Shown here one piece after another: positions 36,400 to 48,075 of a DNA stretch of 64,000 nt. Each line of letters begins with the position of its first letter. The stretch's first letter is position 1. The stretch lies in contig NC_040027.1 of NCBI RefSeq assembly GCF_000972845.2, positions 12,081,760-12,145,759 on the forward strand, written 5' to 3'. Both the position numbers and the translations under genes were made by a program. This stretch comes from Larimichthys crocea. Taxonomy: Eukaryota; Chordata; Actinopteri; Sciaenidae. The notes under the pieces were generated by a model. It saw nothing but the letters and a program-made list of their open reading frames with translations, did no database searches and was not told the DNA's origin.

Positions 36400-36860
36400 T
36401 GTTCAGACAGTTTCTGTCTGAAGACGTCGTCTGCTCTTTTTCCCGTTGTTTCCTTTTGTCTCATGTTTGTGTGTCTCTCTCTGTTTACCAGCTGTATGCA
36501 TGTCTTCCTGGTATCATCCTGCACACCTCTAACTATAACAGATCATCACGTTGCCAGATCATTCAGTCAGCTTAGTGCTATTTTGCTTTTGTCTATTATT
36601 CCTGTTGGTTGATTTTTTTTTCTTCTCTTGTAGCCTGTGTTCTTGTTCCTGTGATTGTGTTCTCGTCTCACAGGATCTGACTGCCAGCCTGTCGATCTGC
36701 TGCCACATCCAGCCAACACCTGTCAGTCCACACTCCTGTGGGATTAACCCCGCAGCCAGAACCTGAACCCCCTTTTCTTTCTTTTTTTACTGACTCTGGT
36801 CGCCACCTGATTTCAACTGGTTATTAATCCCATTATTGTCTATTTCAACCATTTATCAAT
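36400..36860 (+). repeat. Possible retroelement-derived sequence, second block
   Basis: T/C-rich block with 'tcttgttcctgtgattgtgt', 'gatctgctgccacatccagc' and 'caacacctgtcagtccacac'. It is similar in style to 29440-29790 and 35500-36180. No ORF of known family. Confidence 0.25.
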
Positions 36861-38970
36861 TACATCTAGTTTAGTGTACATTTATTTCAACTTTATTGGT
36901 TTAAAGATGTAAAAAAAATGTAAATTTATGGGGAAAAAACATTTTACAGTAGTTTTCTGTATTTTAAAATTGTGTCTGTGAATTAGTTATTTTCTATATG
37001 TTGATTTATATGAAGTAACAGACACGCTCCTGTGTCTTTAGCATGCACTGGAGCGTTGCATTAATATTCCTCGTCTTGTCTGTTCATTCGACTCTTTAAG
37101 GTATCGATACACAAAGAATAACATAGTTATAAATCATTTAAATTTTCACTAACATTGCTCATTTAGTTGTGTACACACAGAGTGAAAAAACAATCAAACA
37201 GGACGGATGCTGGATGCTGAATGACGATCTGCTTCAGTTCAAACATCCAGGTGGTTTTCTGCTCTGATTCAGAACTGTGCTATGAAACTAATTAAATTTC
37301 TTTGCATTAAGATCAAAACTCCATGCTTTGTCACCTCTTGGTAGCAAAGATTAAAGTCACATTTCTTCACAAGACAAATACACTCAAACTCTGCAAAACC
37401 AGAGCGGGGCACGATGTCTCAAACTCATCCTATCTCTGTCTCATTTCCGCCCTCTGCTCCTTCGCTCACCTCACAGAGATCTGACTTTCAAGAATGAGCT
37501 CCGAGCCCACTGAAAGCCTTTCCCACACACACACTTTTTACATTCCTCTGCAACGCTGACTGTTATGCGGTGACTGTTTTGCGGTCACCAAGCACATTCG
37601 GATGAGGCAATAGCAAGACTGACAGTGAGTTCACTCGTTATTCATATGCCAGTGAAGTTCAGACTGTGAGTACAATAAATCACAGACAGTAGCAGAGCAA
37701 CGCCTCCACCCTGCTCACTGTGCGTCGTCATTTTTACTGCTGACAGACGAGGATAAAAAAATAAATAGTAACATGATACACATGCTGCTAACATACTGCT
37801 GCGTTAGATGATAACTTTGTGTAGTTTAGACCAAGAAATAAGTTATTAAGTTATCCTTCATATGTAGGTTTAACACAGGTTAACACAATGAAATGTATGT
37901 ACGTAAAAAACAGGTTTGCTCAGCATTAAGAGCACACTAATTGTTGCTGCAGCTGGTTGATCGTTAGTTTTAGCCTCATTAACACGAAACACAAAGCCGG
38001 GGATGGTAGGAATGTTGTTTTTCAGTGAAGTTTCATCATCTGAGCTGAGCCGAACTGTGAATATCTGCACACAGTTCGTGGCGATCCACCAAATAGTTTA
38101 GATATTTGAGTCTTGAGCTGTTTCTTTTAGTGTGGCTTGAAACTGTTCGACTGAATGTAGCTCTGTTTTGGATTTTCCACTGATGCGTTTTCATCTGCAA
38201 GACACACAGTAATTAGAATTGGGAAGCCTCGGTAGGTTGTGAAAGCTCACAGCAGGGTGGGGCCTCACAAACTATGGAAAAGTGAAAATTAAATCCACCA
38301 CAGCACATGCCTCAGTGCCAAAAATATGAGGAGAAATGCTGCATTAACATGCTCTACTATTTTATTGCCGAGAAAAAAAAAGAGAGAGACTCAACCACAA
38401 AGATCAACAAACTTTTAGATAGAAATCTTTGCTCTACACTGTAAAATAACACAGAGATGATGATGAGATCAAGATGCAAAGCAGTTCATCATCGACTGTG
38501 TGATATCCGAACTACTCAGAGTTTCTCCCGCTGTGCTGGAGCACATGTCTGGGTGTCTGAATCGCAACATGTTGTATGAGCCCCATGTGCAACTGAATCA
38601 TATAAACACAAGATGTGGGTCTAAGTTCAGTCTCGGCGACGTCAGCAGCAGATATAACATGTGCTAGTCATCAGGATATTTTCCTGCAGGAGGATGGTGA
38701 CCCAGTAAGCATCGCTCAGATACACCCATGACTCGTTGCCTTTGGGGCCACAAAAAGAGAAACAAAGGGACCTTCACTGATAAATAAGTTCACATCAGAA
38801 TTAAAGCATTCACACAAACGACCCTGAGGGATGTAATGTAAATGTTAGACTGTTTATATTAGTTTGCTACTCGAGATGTAAACTACAGAGATGCAGCTGC
38901 TGTTGGGAGTCATACATGATCTAATTTATACATTTTTAAGGAAAGGATCCTCTGGTATCTCTTATATAGC

Positions 38971-38994
38971 AACAACAACAACAACAACAACAAC
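38971..38994. repeat. (AAC)n microsatellite
   Basis: Eight AAC units in intergenic DNA. Confidence 0.9.
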
Positions 38995-40583
38995 TGTACA
39001 ACATCAAAAACAAAGTCTGACAGAGCTAATCATGCATAAAATGACACATAGTGGTTCTTCATGGTGATGCCATAGGAGAAACGCTGCTTTTATCAAGGTG
39101 TAATAATTCATAATTTCAATAATTTCCAATTTAATTTTATTCACAGCGATGATTTATACACACAGCCACAACATACAGCAAGCCAAACCAAAGCTGTTCA
39201 AATATGTTCAAACTGTCTCTTTGTTGTTGTTTTTTATCAATACCAGGTCACATTGCTGCAGAGTTTTGATTTATTATTAAAGATTATTAAGGATAAAAAT
39301 GCTTCAAAGCACCAAAAGTGCTGGAAATGTGACTTAAAGAACTAATTGTTTGCAGCAGAACATTTTCCCCAAGGATGCCAAATGTCTCTGGCTCTGTACG
39401 AATATAAAAAGCAACGCGTGAAACAGCTTGTTCAAACTCACTCAGTGCAACGGGAGAAGAAATGTGACGATGCAGACTTGGAGGGAGGAGAAGTCTTCTG
39501 TTCTTCGCTGTGTGTCTTTGTGTTTCACAGACAAGTTAAGACCTCCTTTAAATACTTGTCAGCTAAGACAGTGAGGACACGCCCTCCTGCTGCACAGACA
39601 GGAAACAACTTCTAAAATCATTTTGGTCCACTTACCTTTACACAAAGTAAAGACTATTTATTACAAATGATCTCTTTATGATTGTTAAACTTTGACCTCA
39701 GACTTGTAAGGGTGTGTTTGAAGAGTACGATTATTACTGTGAGCAGTATTGGAGTACAAACTTATGTCCTATCCTTCATTCATTCAATTCAATTCAATAC
39801 TGTTATTTTTTGCACAGAGAGAGTGTGAAGGTTACTACAAACCACTCAGAAATACCGTCAGCTACAACCAGTATGCAGTAGAGTAAGAAGAGTAAAAAGA
39901 AGAAGAACTAAAATATCATTAAAGATAAAATAAATATTTTCCTGCACAGAATGTACAGCTCTTTTCATTTTAAAAACATATTGTACATGTATTTATATCT
40001 ACTAGCATCTTCCTTGTATTTTTTATTTAATGTTTGTTATGCACCAAGACAACAAGATGAATTTTTGGTATGTGCAAATTTCCTCGTTTTTTTATTATTT
40101 GTCATAGCAGGAAATGAAAGCCATGTCAGTGTGACAGTGTGTGGTGAACCAGCATGCAGGACACTATGACTCCTATTGCTAATGTATTACATTCACCTGT
40201 GATTGTACTGTGACATGTCACACACTGTTTGAGCGGGTCCACACCTTTCTCATAAAAAAGGTCTGACACACTGTAAGGCCGTGGGCGATCGATCTGACAC
40301 GAGCTGGATGACTGAATAATGTGAACTATCCACACGGACTGGTTCAGTTGGTTTTTCCCTGTGTGATGGATCAGCGCTGAACAAACGCAGCCTGATTCTC
40401 TTGCACAAGGGAGAATTACTCAGAGGAATACTGAGCGAGCGTGATGAACCAATAGGAGTGTTACATAAATATTTTTGTGATGACGAAAATGGAAATGGAA
40501 AAATTAACAAAGTCAGGAATGTTATCACACCTGCAACCACACTAGTAGTTAAAAAACCTTTTATTAACAGTAAAAGACTGAAG

Positions 40584-41260
40584 CCAGTCCTGGCACCAAT
40601 GTTGTTTAACATATACATCTATGACCTACCCGCAACAACATCACGGGAATATGGCTACGCAGACGACCTGGCCATCTTGCTCAGCAACCCATCCTGGGAA
40701 ACGGTAGATGAGGGCCTTTCTGAGGACATGAAGATCCTGTCTTCATACCTGAAGGACTGGCGCCTTAAGCTCAGCGTTGGAAAGACCATGTCAACCATGT
40801 TCCACCATGTTCAACAAGGAACCCAACCGCAATTATCAACATCATGGTTGACAATGTCCGACTACAGTCCCAACCCTCCCCTACATACCTTGGGGTGAAT
40901 CTTGACCGGACCCTGTCCTCTGGTGTTCTGGAGTCTGGAGCCGCAGCACTCATGTTAAGAAGCCAGATGCTGCCCTCAACACTGCCCTACGAACTGTCTC
41001 CGGATGCCTACGAGCCACTCCAACTAACCAACTGCCTGTCCTCGCCGGAATCGCTCCAGCAGAGGTCAGAGAAGGTCGAGAAGCAGCCACACTTGCACTC
41101 GCTCGGAAGGCCCAGCTGAGTGAATCCCACCTCCTCCACAAGGTTGTCACAGAGACACCACAGCGCCTCATGTCCCGGGACCCCTTTGCCACACACGCCC
41201 AGGGACTGCTTCACACAACACCTGTAGACACCTCCAAGGCCGCCTGGGTGAAGTTTGAGT
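40584..41260 (+). pseudogene. Non-LTR retrotransposon reverse transcriptase remnant
   Basis: From about 40587 the frame reads VLAPMLFNIYIYDLP, then YGYADDLAILL (the RT catalytic YADD box), then DWRLKLSVGKT. After a frame change, near 40847, it reads VDNVRLQSQPSPTYLGVNLD. Near 40960-41115 another frame reads DAALNTALRTVSGCL and NQLPVLAGIAPAEVRE, typical of the region after the RT domain in jockey/I-like elements of animals. It is 5'-truncated, has at least two frameshifts and an internal deletion near 40920-40960, so it is dead. The family assignment within non-LTR elements is tentative. Confidence 0.75.
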
Positions 41261-42919
41261 TTGCGTTGAGTTGAGTTTGATGGTCTCCAGAGGATGCGAC
41301 CCTCAAACTTTGGTGATCCACTTGACTTTTCCTCTAGTGCCACCACCAGCAGGTTGACATTTGTTGTTTTGAGTTAAATGTTTGGATGGATTGTCCTGAA
41401 ACTTGCAGACAAATGAACTTTAATAACTTTGATTTTTAAAGGTCTCAGTCTCGTCTCGGAGTCGATGGCATTTTTATTCGGCCTTATATCAAGTCTCAGA
41501 CAGAGTTAATGTATTATTTTTACAACTGCTGCAAACTTTTCTGTGCATTGTCTTATTTATTTGTTAACATCATTACTGTGATTGTGTGATGTAGAACCTC
41601 CTGCCTCAAATATAACCAATAATTTGACTGAAATAACTTCTAAATCTTTGGTTCTGTTAACGGTCATCACGCCTCCCCATGCTTCACATGCAGGAGGCAG
41701 GAGAAGAAGCTGTAGCTGTCTGAGAGGAGACGTCAGTTAAATCTCTTCTAATAAAATATGTTTGCCTACTGAACCACAAAGAATTCATCTGTCAAACAGC
41801 GTCCAAAGAAAACACACAGCTGTATGCAATGCTGAGACAGCTGGTGCCACGCCTCACCCAAAGAGATCCGGTGAATATCAACTCCTTAAGTAGCTCTGAT
41901 CTTGGTCTTGACTCAGTCTCAGTCTTTTGCAGTCTTACTTTGGTTCATGATCAAATAGCTGCTTTACATGAAGGACTACACCATCAGCAGAACATGTTCA
42001 AATGATTCATTAACAAAATGATCACGCTCATTGAAGCCTGAACACTTGTACTTCTTCGGCCTGTTGCTACATTGTCGGGAAGCGTTGATGGGGAATCGAC
42101 GGACCCCACAAGACACTACGGAGATGAGGAAGGAGTGTTTATGGGAATGTTGGAAGAGGCACCGTTAAGGTGGTCCTGCTCCTGTAACAGGAGACAGTTT
42201 CATTTTTTAAACCTGACACACTGGATCTTTGACTGCTAAACATCAGCTGAGGCTGGGTTAAGGTTAACTCTTTCTTTATAGATGACAAATTGAACTCTGG
42301 CTCAATTCGTCACCCGTAAAGAAAAAGCTAAAGGTGACTCAGCCTCACCTTCCTTGTCGAGTGAATTTGTTTATGAGATGAAATCACATTTATGTTTTTT
42401 TTTCTTTTGTGTTATGGCATAATAACTTTCCCATCCCTTCATTTGTTTTAGTTCACAGACACTCCCAAACGAGTTTTCGCCTACAGTGTGCCATGACATC
42501 AGCGTAAAACAAACATCAACCCTGATATGTTGCAAAGTCGAATTCATCGCCTGAAAAAGATGAAAGGCTGTGAGGCTGAATGAGATGACTGCTGGCACAC
42601 CTCAAGAATGTGTTGGGGATTAAAGAACGTCATAGACAGGATAAATGTGGATGTCGTGTCCGTGACGTCACCTGCAGGTTTCTGGAGAGCTGCTGTGAAG
42701 CTCAAAGTGTGGTGACAATGGCCGTTGCTGTCTTGCCTTTGCAAAAACCTCTTGTGCAATTACTTCCTGTGCAATAATCTTACCTGTGTGTCACGGGCAA
42801 TAACCTCATGTGCAATAATTGTATAATTGCTTTTACCATTTGCTATGCAAATACAAGCAAGATGCAGCACTCACTTTTTATGAACACCCCGTTTTCTTTG
42901 TATAGCCTCTAGATTTTAT

Positions 42920-43080
42920 TTTTGCATTTGTATTTATATTGTGGTTTTATCTTTGTCTATACTGTACTATTACCTACAGTATATTAGGAGCAGCACCTCG
43001 TTGAAGCCCCCTGTTTCGTTGTGCTTACAGTATGTCTGTTGTACAATGACAATAAAAAGCTTTTTATTCTATTTCTCTGC
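42920..43080 (+). repeat. Retroelement 3'-tail-like sequence
   Basis: Ends with 'gtttcgttgtgcttacagta' then 'gttgtacaatgacaataaaa', a pattern common in 3' ends of fish retroelements. It lies next to family A copy 7. Confidence 0.4.
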
Positions 43081-43089
43081 CACCTCCTG

Positions 43090-43430
43090 GCTAATGCAAA
43101 GAGTTGGAGTGTTGGTGAAGTCAGGCGGGCTGAATGAAGCCTGCAAACAACCTCTAACAGCACCCACCTGTCCATCAAAGCAGCCACTCTGTTAATCCTG
43201 CATAACTTTAAACTTTAATATAATGTGAACAGGTGAGTTCTATATAAATTCACCCTCAGTACAGTTGTCATGAACGGGGAAATTAGCTACAGAGACCAAA
43301 ACTGTTTTTTGTACCAGGCTGTAAACATGTTTATTTCTGCTGTGAAGTTGGACATTTGAACATGGGGACTTATGGAGACTGACTCACTTCTGGAGCCAGC
43401 CTCAAGTGGACGTTTAAAGAACTGCATCTT
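43090..43430 (-). repeat. Repeat family A, copy 7 (reverse)
   Basis: In reverse complement it matches 3370-3700: 'gtcatgaacggggaaattag', 'ctacagagaccaaaactgt', 'gtaaacatgtttatttctgc', 'acatggggacttatggagac' and 'tggagccagcctcaagtgga' are all present. It is downstream of rabggta and could supply its 3' end region. Confidence 0.75.
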
Positions 43431-44079
43431 GTCTGAAGTTGTTGCTCGCTCTGTTTGATCTGATGTTCATTTTTATTTGACGACGGCCAAACAAAAGAAA
43501 CACACAAGAAGCTTGACGTCTGGAAGGCAGTGACACAATGTGTGCTGTTTTATTACTGGGTCTGTGACTTACTGTGCAACAGTATAGTGTCATATATTAA
43601 ATGCTTTACACAACCGTTTTAAAAAATGTGAATGGGAACTATGCGATGCTCTGAACATGGTATAAGCTTCTCGTTTAAGTTGCTTATAGAAGCAATAAGC
43701 CAGCATTGCTGCACGCCGATCCGTTTACAGTCACTTTACTCCTATCAGTGTTTTAGCATGCATTTGTTGTATTAAGGACGTCCGCACTCACACATACACA
43801 CACGAAATGCAACATTGGTTATTACGCGCTCACACATACACACACAGAAATCTAGACGTTTCGCTGAAGGTGTTAGAGATTTTCTGACATACGCTCTGAA
43901 GCATGAAGTTTTAAAACCCTCAAGGGGGGGAGACGACGTGATTGAGATTCTTCCAAGCAAGTGGAACGGAGTCACGAGAGCACTTGCGCTTTCACAAACA
44001 AACAAACAAGAGAGAAGGTGAAGGACGACCGAGGGATGGGGATGGTGATGGGGATGGTGACGATGGCAGTGACTCCCGA

Positions 44080-47000
44080 TCAGAGCAGGAGGTCTGTGAC
44101 TGAGGGCAGCAGCTCGGCTAACTCCGCCTCGACGTTGGCCGTCTGAGTGACAGGGTTGCCACGGAGATCGAGGCGTTTCAGCTTGGGGCAGGAGGCCAGC
44201 GGCTGAAGAGCTGCCAGTGTAGAGATTTCTGTGCATTCGGGTTAATGAAAAAGCTTTCCTGTGTGTGTGTGTGTTGAGTAACAATGACAGAGATGAGTAG
44301 ATAGAAGAGAGGAGGTGCAAAACTAAGAGCCACGTGTCAGATATAACACTGGGACATTAATTCAGCTGTCTAAATATAAAAATTCATTTTAAATATGACA
44401 TGCACAAAACAAACAAAACTTAAATCTGGCCACATTCCTTTCGTGTATCAGGGGAATCGAGGCGTGACGGGGGGTCTTCTCTCCTTAATGATGATGTTTG
44501 CTCTGTGAAATTGCGATGCTGATTTTATTTACTCCCAGTTTCAGGTGCAAACAAATTATTCATTGCGTCGGGGCTTGAACACTCTCGTTACCGCTGCAAT
44601 TTTCTAAACACTCCGTAAACACCATCCTTCTCTTTTGCATCGCGCTCTTCACACGCCGTCAGCTGCTGCTGCTGCTGCTGCTCGCGGGGTTGTTTTTGCA
44701 AGCCTTGCGCACTCAGAGGCTGATTCACACATTTCTTGAGTCACTTGCACACTGTGAGAGGAGTGTACGCAGCCAATATATATTGATTTCTATGACAGTG
44801 ATGCTGCAGGATGAACAGACAGCCAGAACAGGACGTTCCCTGGCAGGCTAATGAATATGAATGATTTAAAAGGATACTGTTATTCTTCAAGAGGACTTCC
44901 TCCAGCTTGGGAAGGTGATAGACTCCCTCCAGGTTCTCTATGGAGTTGTTATCAGCCTCCAAGACCTGCGGGAAGCGTGGAGAAATCATTTTAATCACGC
45001 CTCAGGAGAAGAAGACGTGATCAGTATCTTTCCTTAAAAACATGCAGGTCCATGTAGGGACACATAATTGGATTTGAATCACCTCCAGGCACTGCAACAT
45101 GGCGAACTGAGGAGGCAGCCGCTGCAGCTGATTAGAGGACAGATTGATGTGGGTGACCAATAACAGCTGGTCCAGGTGGCATAAGGTCGTGAGTTTCTGT
45201 CAGAGAATAAAGAGGAAAAGAGGAGATGGTACTTATATTAAATACAAAGAAGCAAGTGTGCTTTATTTTTAGAATTCTGAACCCACCTTGTCAGAAATGC
45301 TGAAGACGCGCACTTCGGCGTACTCCATTTTCAGGATGGTGTTCTCGATCATGAACTTGCTGCACAGGTCGCTGTAATACGCCGAGCGCATGGAGTCGAC
45401 TTCCTGAAGGAGAACAATGAAAACGAGATCCTTCAGTCAGACATTTGTCTCTCTTCTGATCAGTGTCATGAACTGGGCTCTGTTAGTTCTCACTTTGAGC
45501 GTTTGGAAATGAGCAAGCGTCTCCTTTTCATATCCCAGGGGGTCTAGTGCCCTCATCAGGAGGATAATGGTCAGTAAGCACCCTGCCAAGGCAAACACAG
45601 CAGAGTTACAGTACAAACTGTAAGAACAAGGAGCCGTGTGGATGTTTAGTGCGCTTACACTTATTGAGCGGCTCCAGTTCTTGGAGCTGGTTGCATGATT
45701 GTAGCTCCGACTGTAACACTGAGGTCTTCTCTACAGAGAGTTCACTCCTACAGAGAAAGAGCACACTCAAGTTTTTACTGCATTGTAAAAAAGAACTCCA
45801 CAACGTGCAGCCTTTGTTTTAAAGACAGTACCTGAAAAGTTCCTGATCCGTAGCGGAGTCCCGACACCAACTCTCAGTTCGACCTTTTGGAAGTCAAAAG
45901 TTCACAGTGTGAGGACGAGGGGGGCGGGGCTTGAGGGGAAAACACCTGAGTAAAGATCACATGTAAAAGATGCATCACCTGTGTACAGAGCGCAGTCTCT
46001 GTGAGTGTGTTTTTCAGTCCAGTGCACGGTCAGATTGTGTTCGTTCGTGATGTCGCTTATCGTTCCAGGAGGAAGGTCGCAGATCTGAGCCGGAGCGTTA
46101 AAGAAAGGACAAAATGTCCAGTGGAAGACAAACGGAAGAGTTTGGGTCCAACATAAATTAGCAATCCCTCATGGCTCAATACAGCTGACCGACAGAGTCG
46201 GGCAGTGTGACTGAATAAAACAGTAAAATATTCTATTAATGAGCATCACTCCTCACTTCACATAATTTTGCTTTAGACACCAGTGTGTAGCATATAGTGG
46301 CATCTAGTTACAGTACCTGCTTCATTGCATGAAGGAGAATCTATGGCGACTGTAAAAAACACAAACGAGCTGCCTGTCCTGTGAGGTCAGAGCGGTATCA
46401 CAGGTGTTTTGGACCACCAGGAAGAGGAAGACGTTTTCAGGTTTGGGGCTCACGCCCGAACTAAAGCTGGGCAAGCTTTTATGGACATAATGACAGAGGC
46501 GAAAAAGACTGAAGGGAAAGGAGAGAGTGAGCGAGCAAGAAGCTGCTGGAGAGCTGAAAGGGGAACAGAGCCAGTGTCGTGCCAGAACAGGAGCTGGGCA
46601 AGTGGGTAACATAATCAGGCTCAGCAGCCTCAATGGACATAATTATAGAGGTGAAAAGAATGAAGAGAGACGTTGATGGAGGAAGCTAAGAAGCTGCCGA
46701 ACAAGAGTAAATCTGGGACTGACTTTTAGTCGCTGGTGAAATAAAAGTCTGAAAGACAGACGCCGAGCTGGGCTGACTGCTGCTGGACTAGTCAGTAATA
46801 TCAGCTGGCTGCTACGTCTCGTGTTGTTACACTTGCTTGATGTTTTATATTTTGTTCATGAGTAATATAATCATTACAAACACACGTCTACAGTTGTCCA
46901 TATTTACAGCAGTGGGATTGCACTCGAGATGAATCTCAAAAATACAGATTTTTCATGCAGCACTGTTTCAAGGAGAAAAAATTTTTGATCACGCCTGACC

Positions 47001-47429
47001 GATTAAAAACAGTTTGAGGCGGACTGCAGGCGTCCACACACACGGAGCGCCTCAGCGAGTGACCACAGTATGAAACTGTCTGGCCACAGCTGCATCTCCT
47101 CTCCATGCAAAAAAATAATATTACCATGGAATTATGAATATATATGGATTTGAATGAATACAGATGAATTCATAACAGCCACTTTATCTTGCATGTTAAC
47201 GGATCCATTTCCATGACAACTGGGCAAACTTGAAGACGGCGTGGCGTTGTTTAAAAAGGCCTCGAGCTGAGATAGTTCTGTCAAAATATTAACACGCGCT
47301 ATTCCACGTCGATTATGGAAATGATCTTTAATTTGACGATCTTATTGGAATGAAACTAACGTTGAGCTCCCTATAGGCCTAAAGCTCAGCCTGCTAAGTT
47401 AGATACACTCGAGGAGCTGTGGGGAATTC

Positions 47430-47472
<43 letters not shown>

Positions 47473-48038
47473 GATTCCTCCTTAAATGCATCAGCAGCTT
47501 TCTGACTACACCGAGTGTCCCAGAAAGAAAGAAACGCCACGACAGGAGTTCCCACTACACATCTGCGGTAGAGGTAACAAGAGCATGCCGGAGATAAAAC
47601 TCTTTCTCTTCATGCACATACCACATCCTCTTATCAGCATGTGGTATGTGAGAGACAACAGGAACACACTGTTCAACACGCATCACACACAGTGGCAGTC
47701 AGCAATAATGCCTGCAGGCAATGACCAGCAGATGGAAAAAGGATACCCACACAGGGCTGTGTTTGAAGCGCGGGTGCACACTCCTCCACTCGACTCGCTG
47801 GGGCTGACCGTCGAGCACCAGCAGGAGGCCGACGGACTGCGCCTAACAAGACAAGAGGTCTCGGAGTGAACACAGGTTACCACACGGACACGAAGTTACA
47901 GCTTTGTAGTTACTGGAGTTGACTTTTTCCAGAGCTCTTTCAGAACACAGTCGGCACCACAGCAGTCCGTGTGGAACTTTTATTACTTTGACACTTCAGT
48001 GAACTCATCTTTCAAATTTCTCACACAAATTTAACAAA

Positions 48039-48075
<37 letters not shown>

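Larger units (their letters stand above)
33964..44079. other. Intergenic region tgm1-rabggta
   Basis: No functional gene was found. It holds possible retroelement pieces (35500-36180, 36400-36860), an (AAC)n run (38971-38994), a decayed non-LTR retrotransposon (40584-41260), a retroelement tail (42920-43080) and family A copy 7 (43090-43430). The tgm1 promoter and any noncoding first exon must lie in its first part, but no element can be pinned down. The stretches 37000-38900 and 41300-42900 show nothing recognised. Confidence 0.55.

Noticed and set aside
35384..36766. Genes in the tgm1-rabggta spacer
   Set aside because: The ORFs are short, hydrophobic or Ser/Cys-rich translations of pyrimidine-rich repeat-like DNA, with no family features or junctions.
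47429..47472. CRISPR-like regular repeat
   Set aside because: It is a simple AAC microsatellite with no spacers, in a vertebrate intron.
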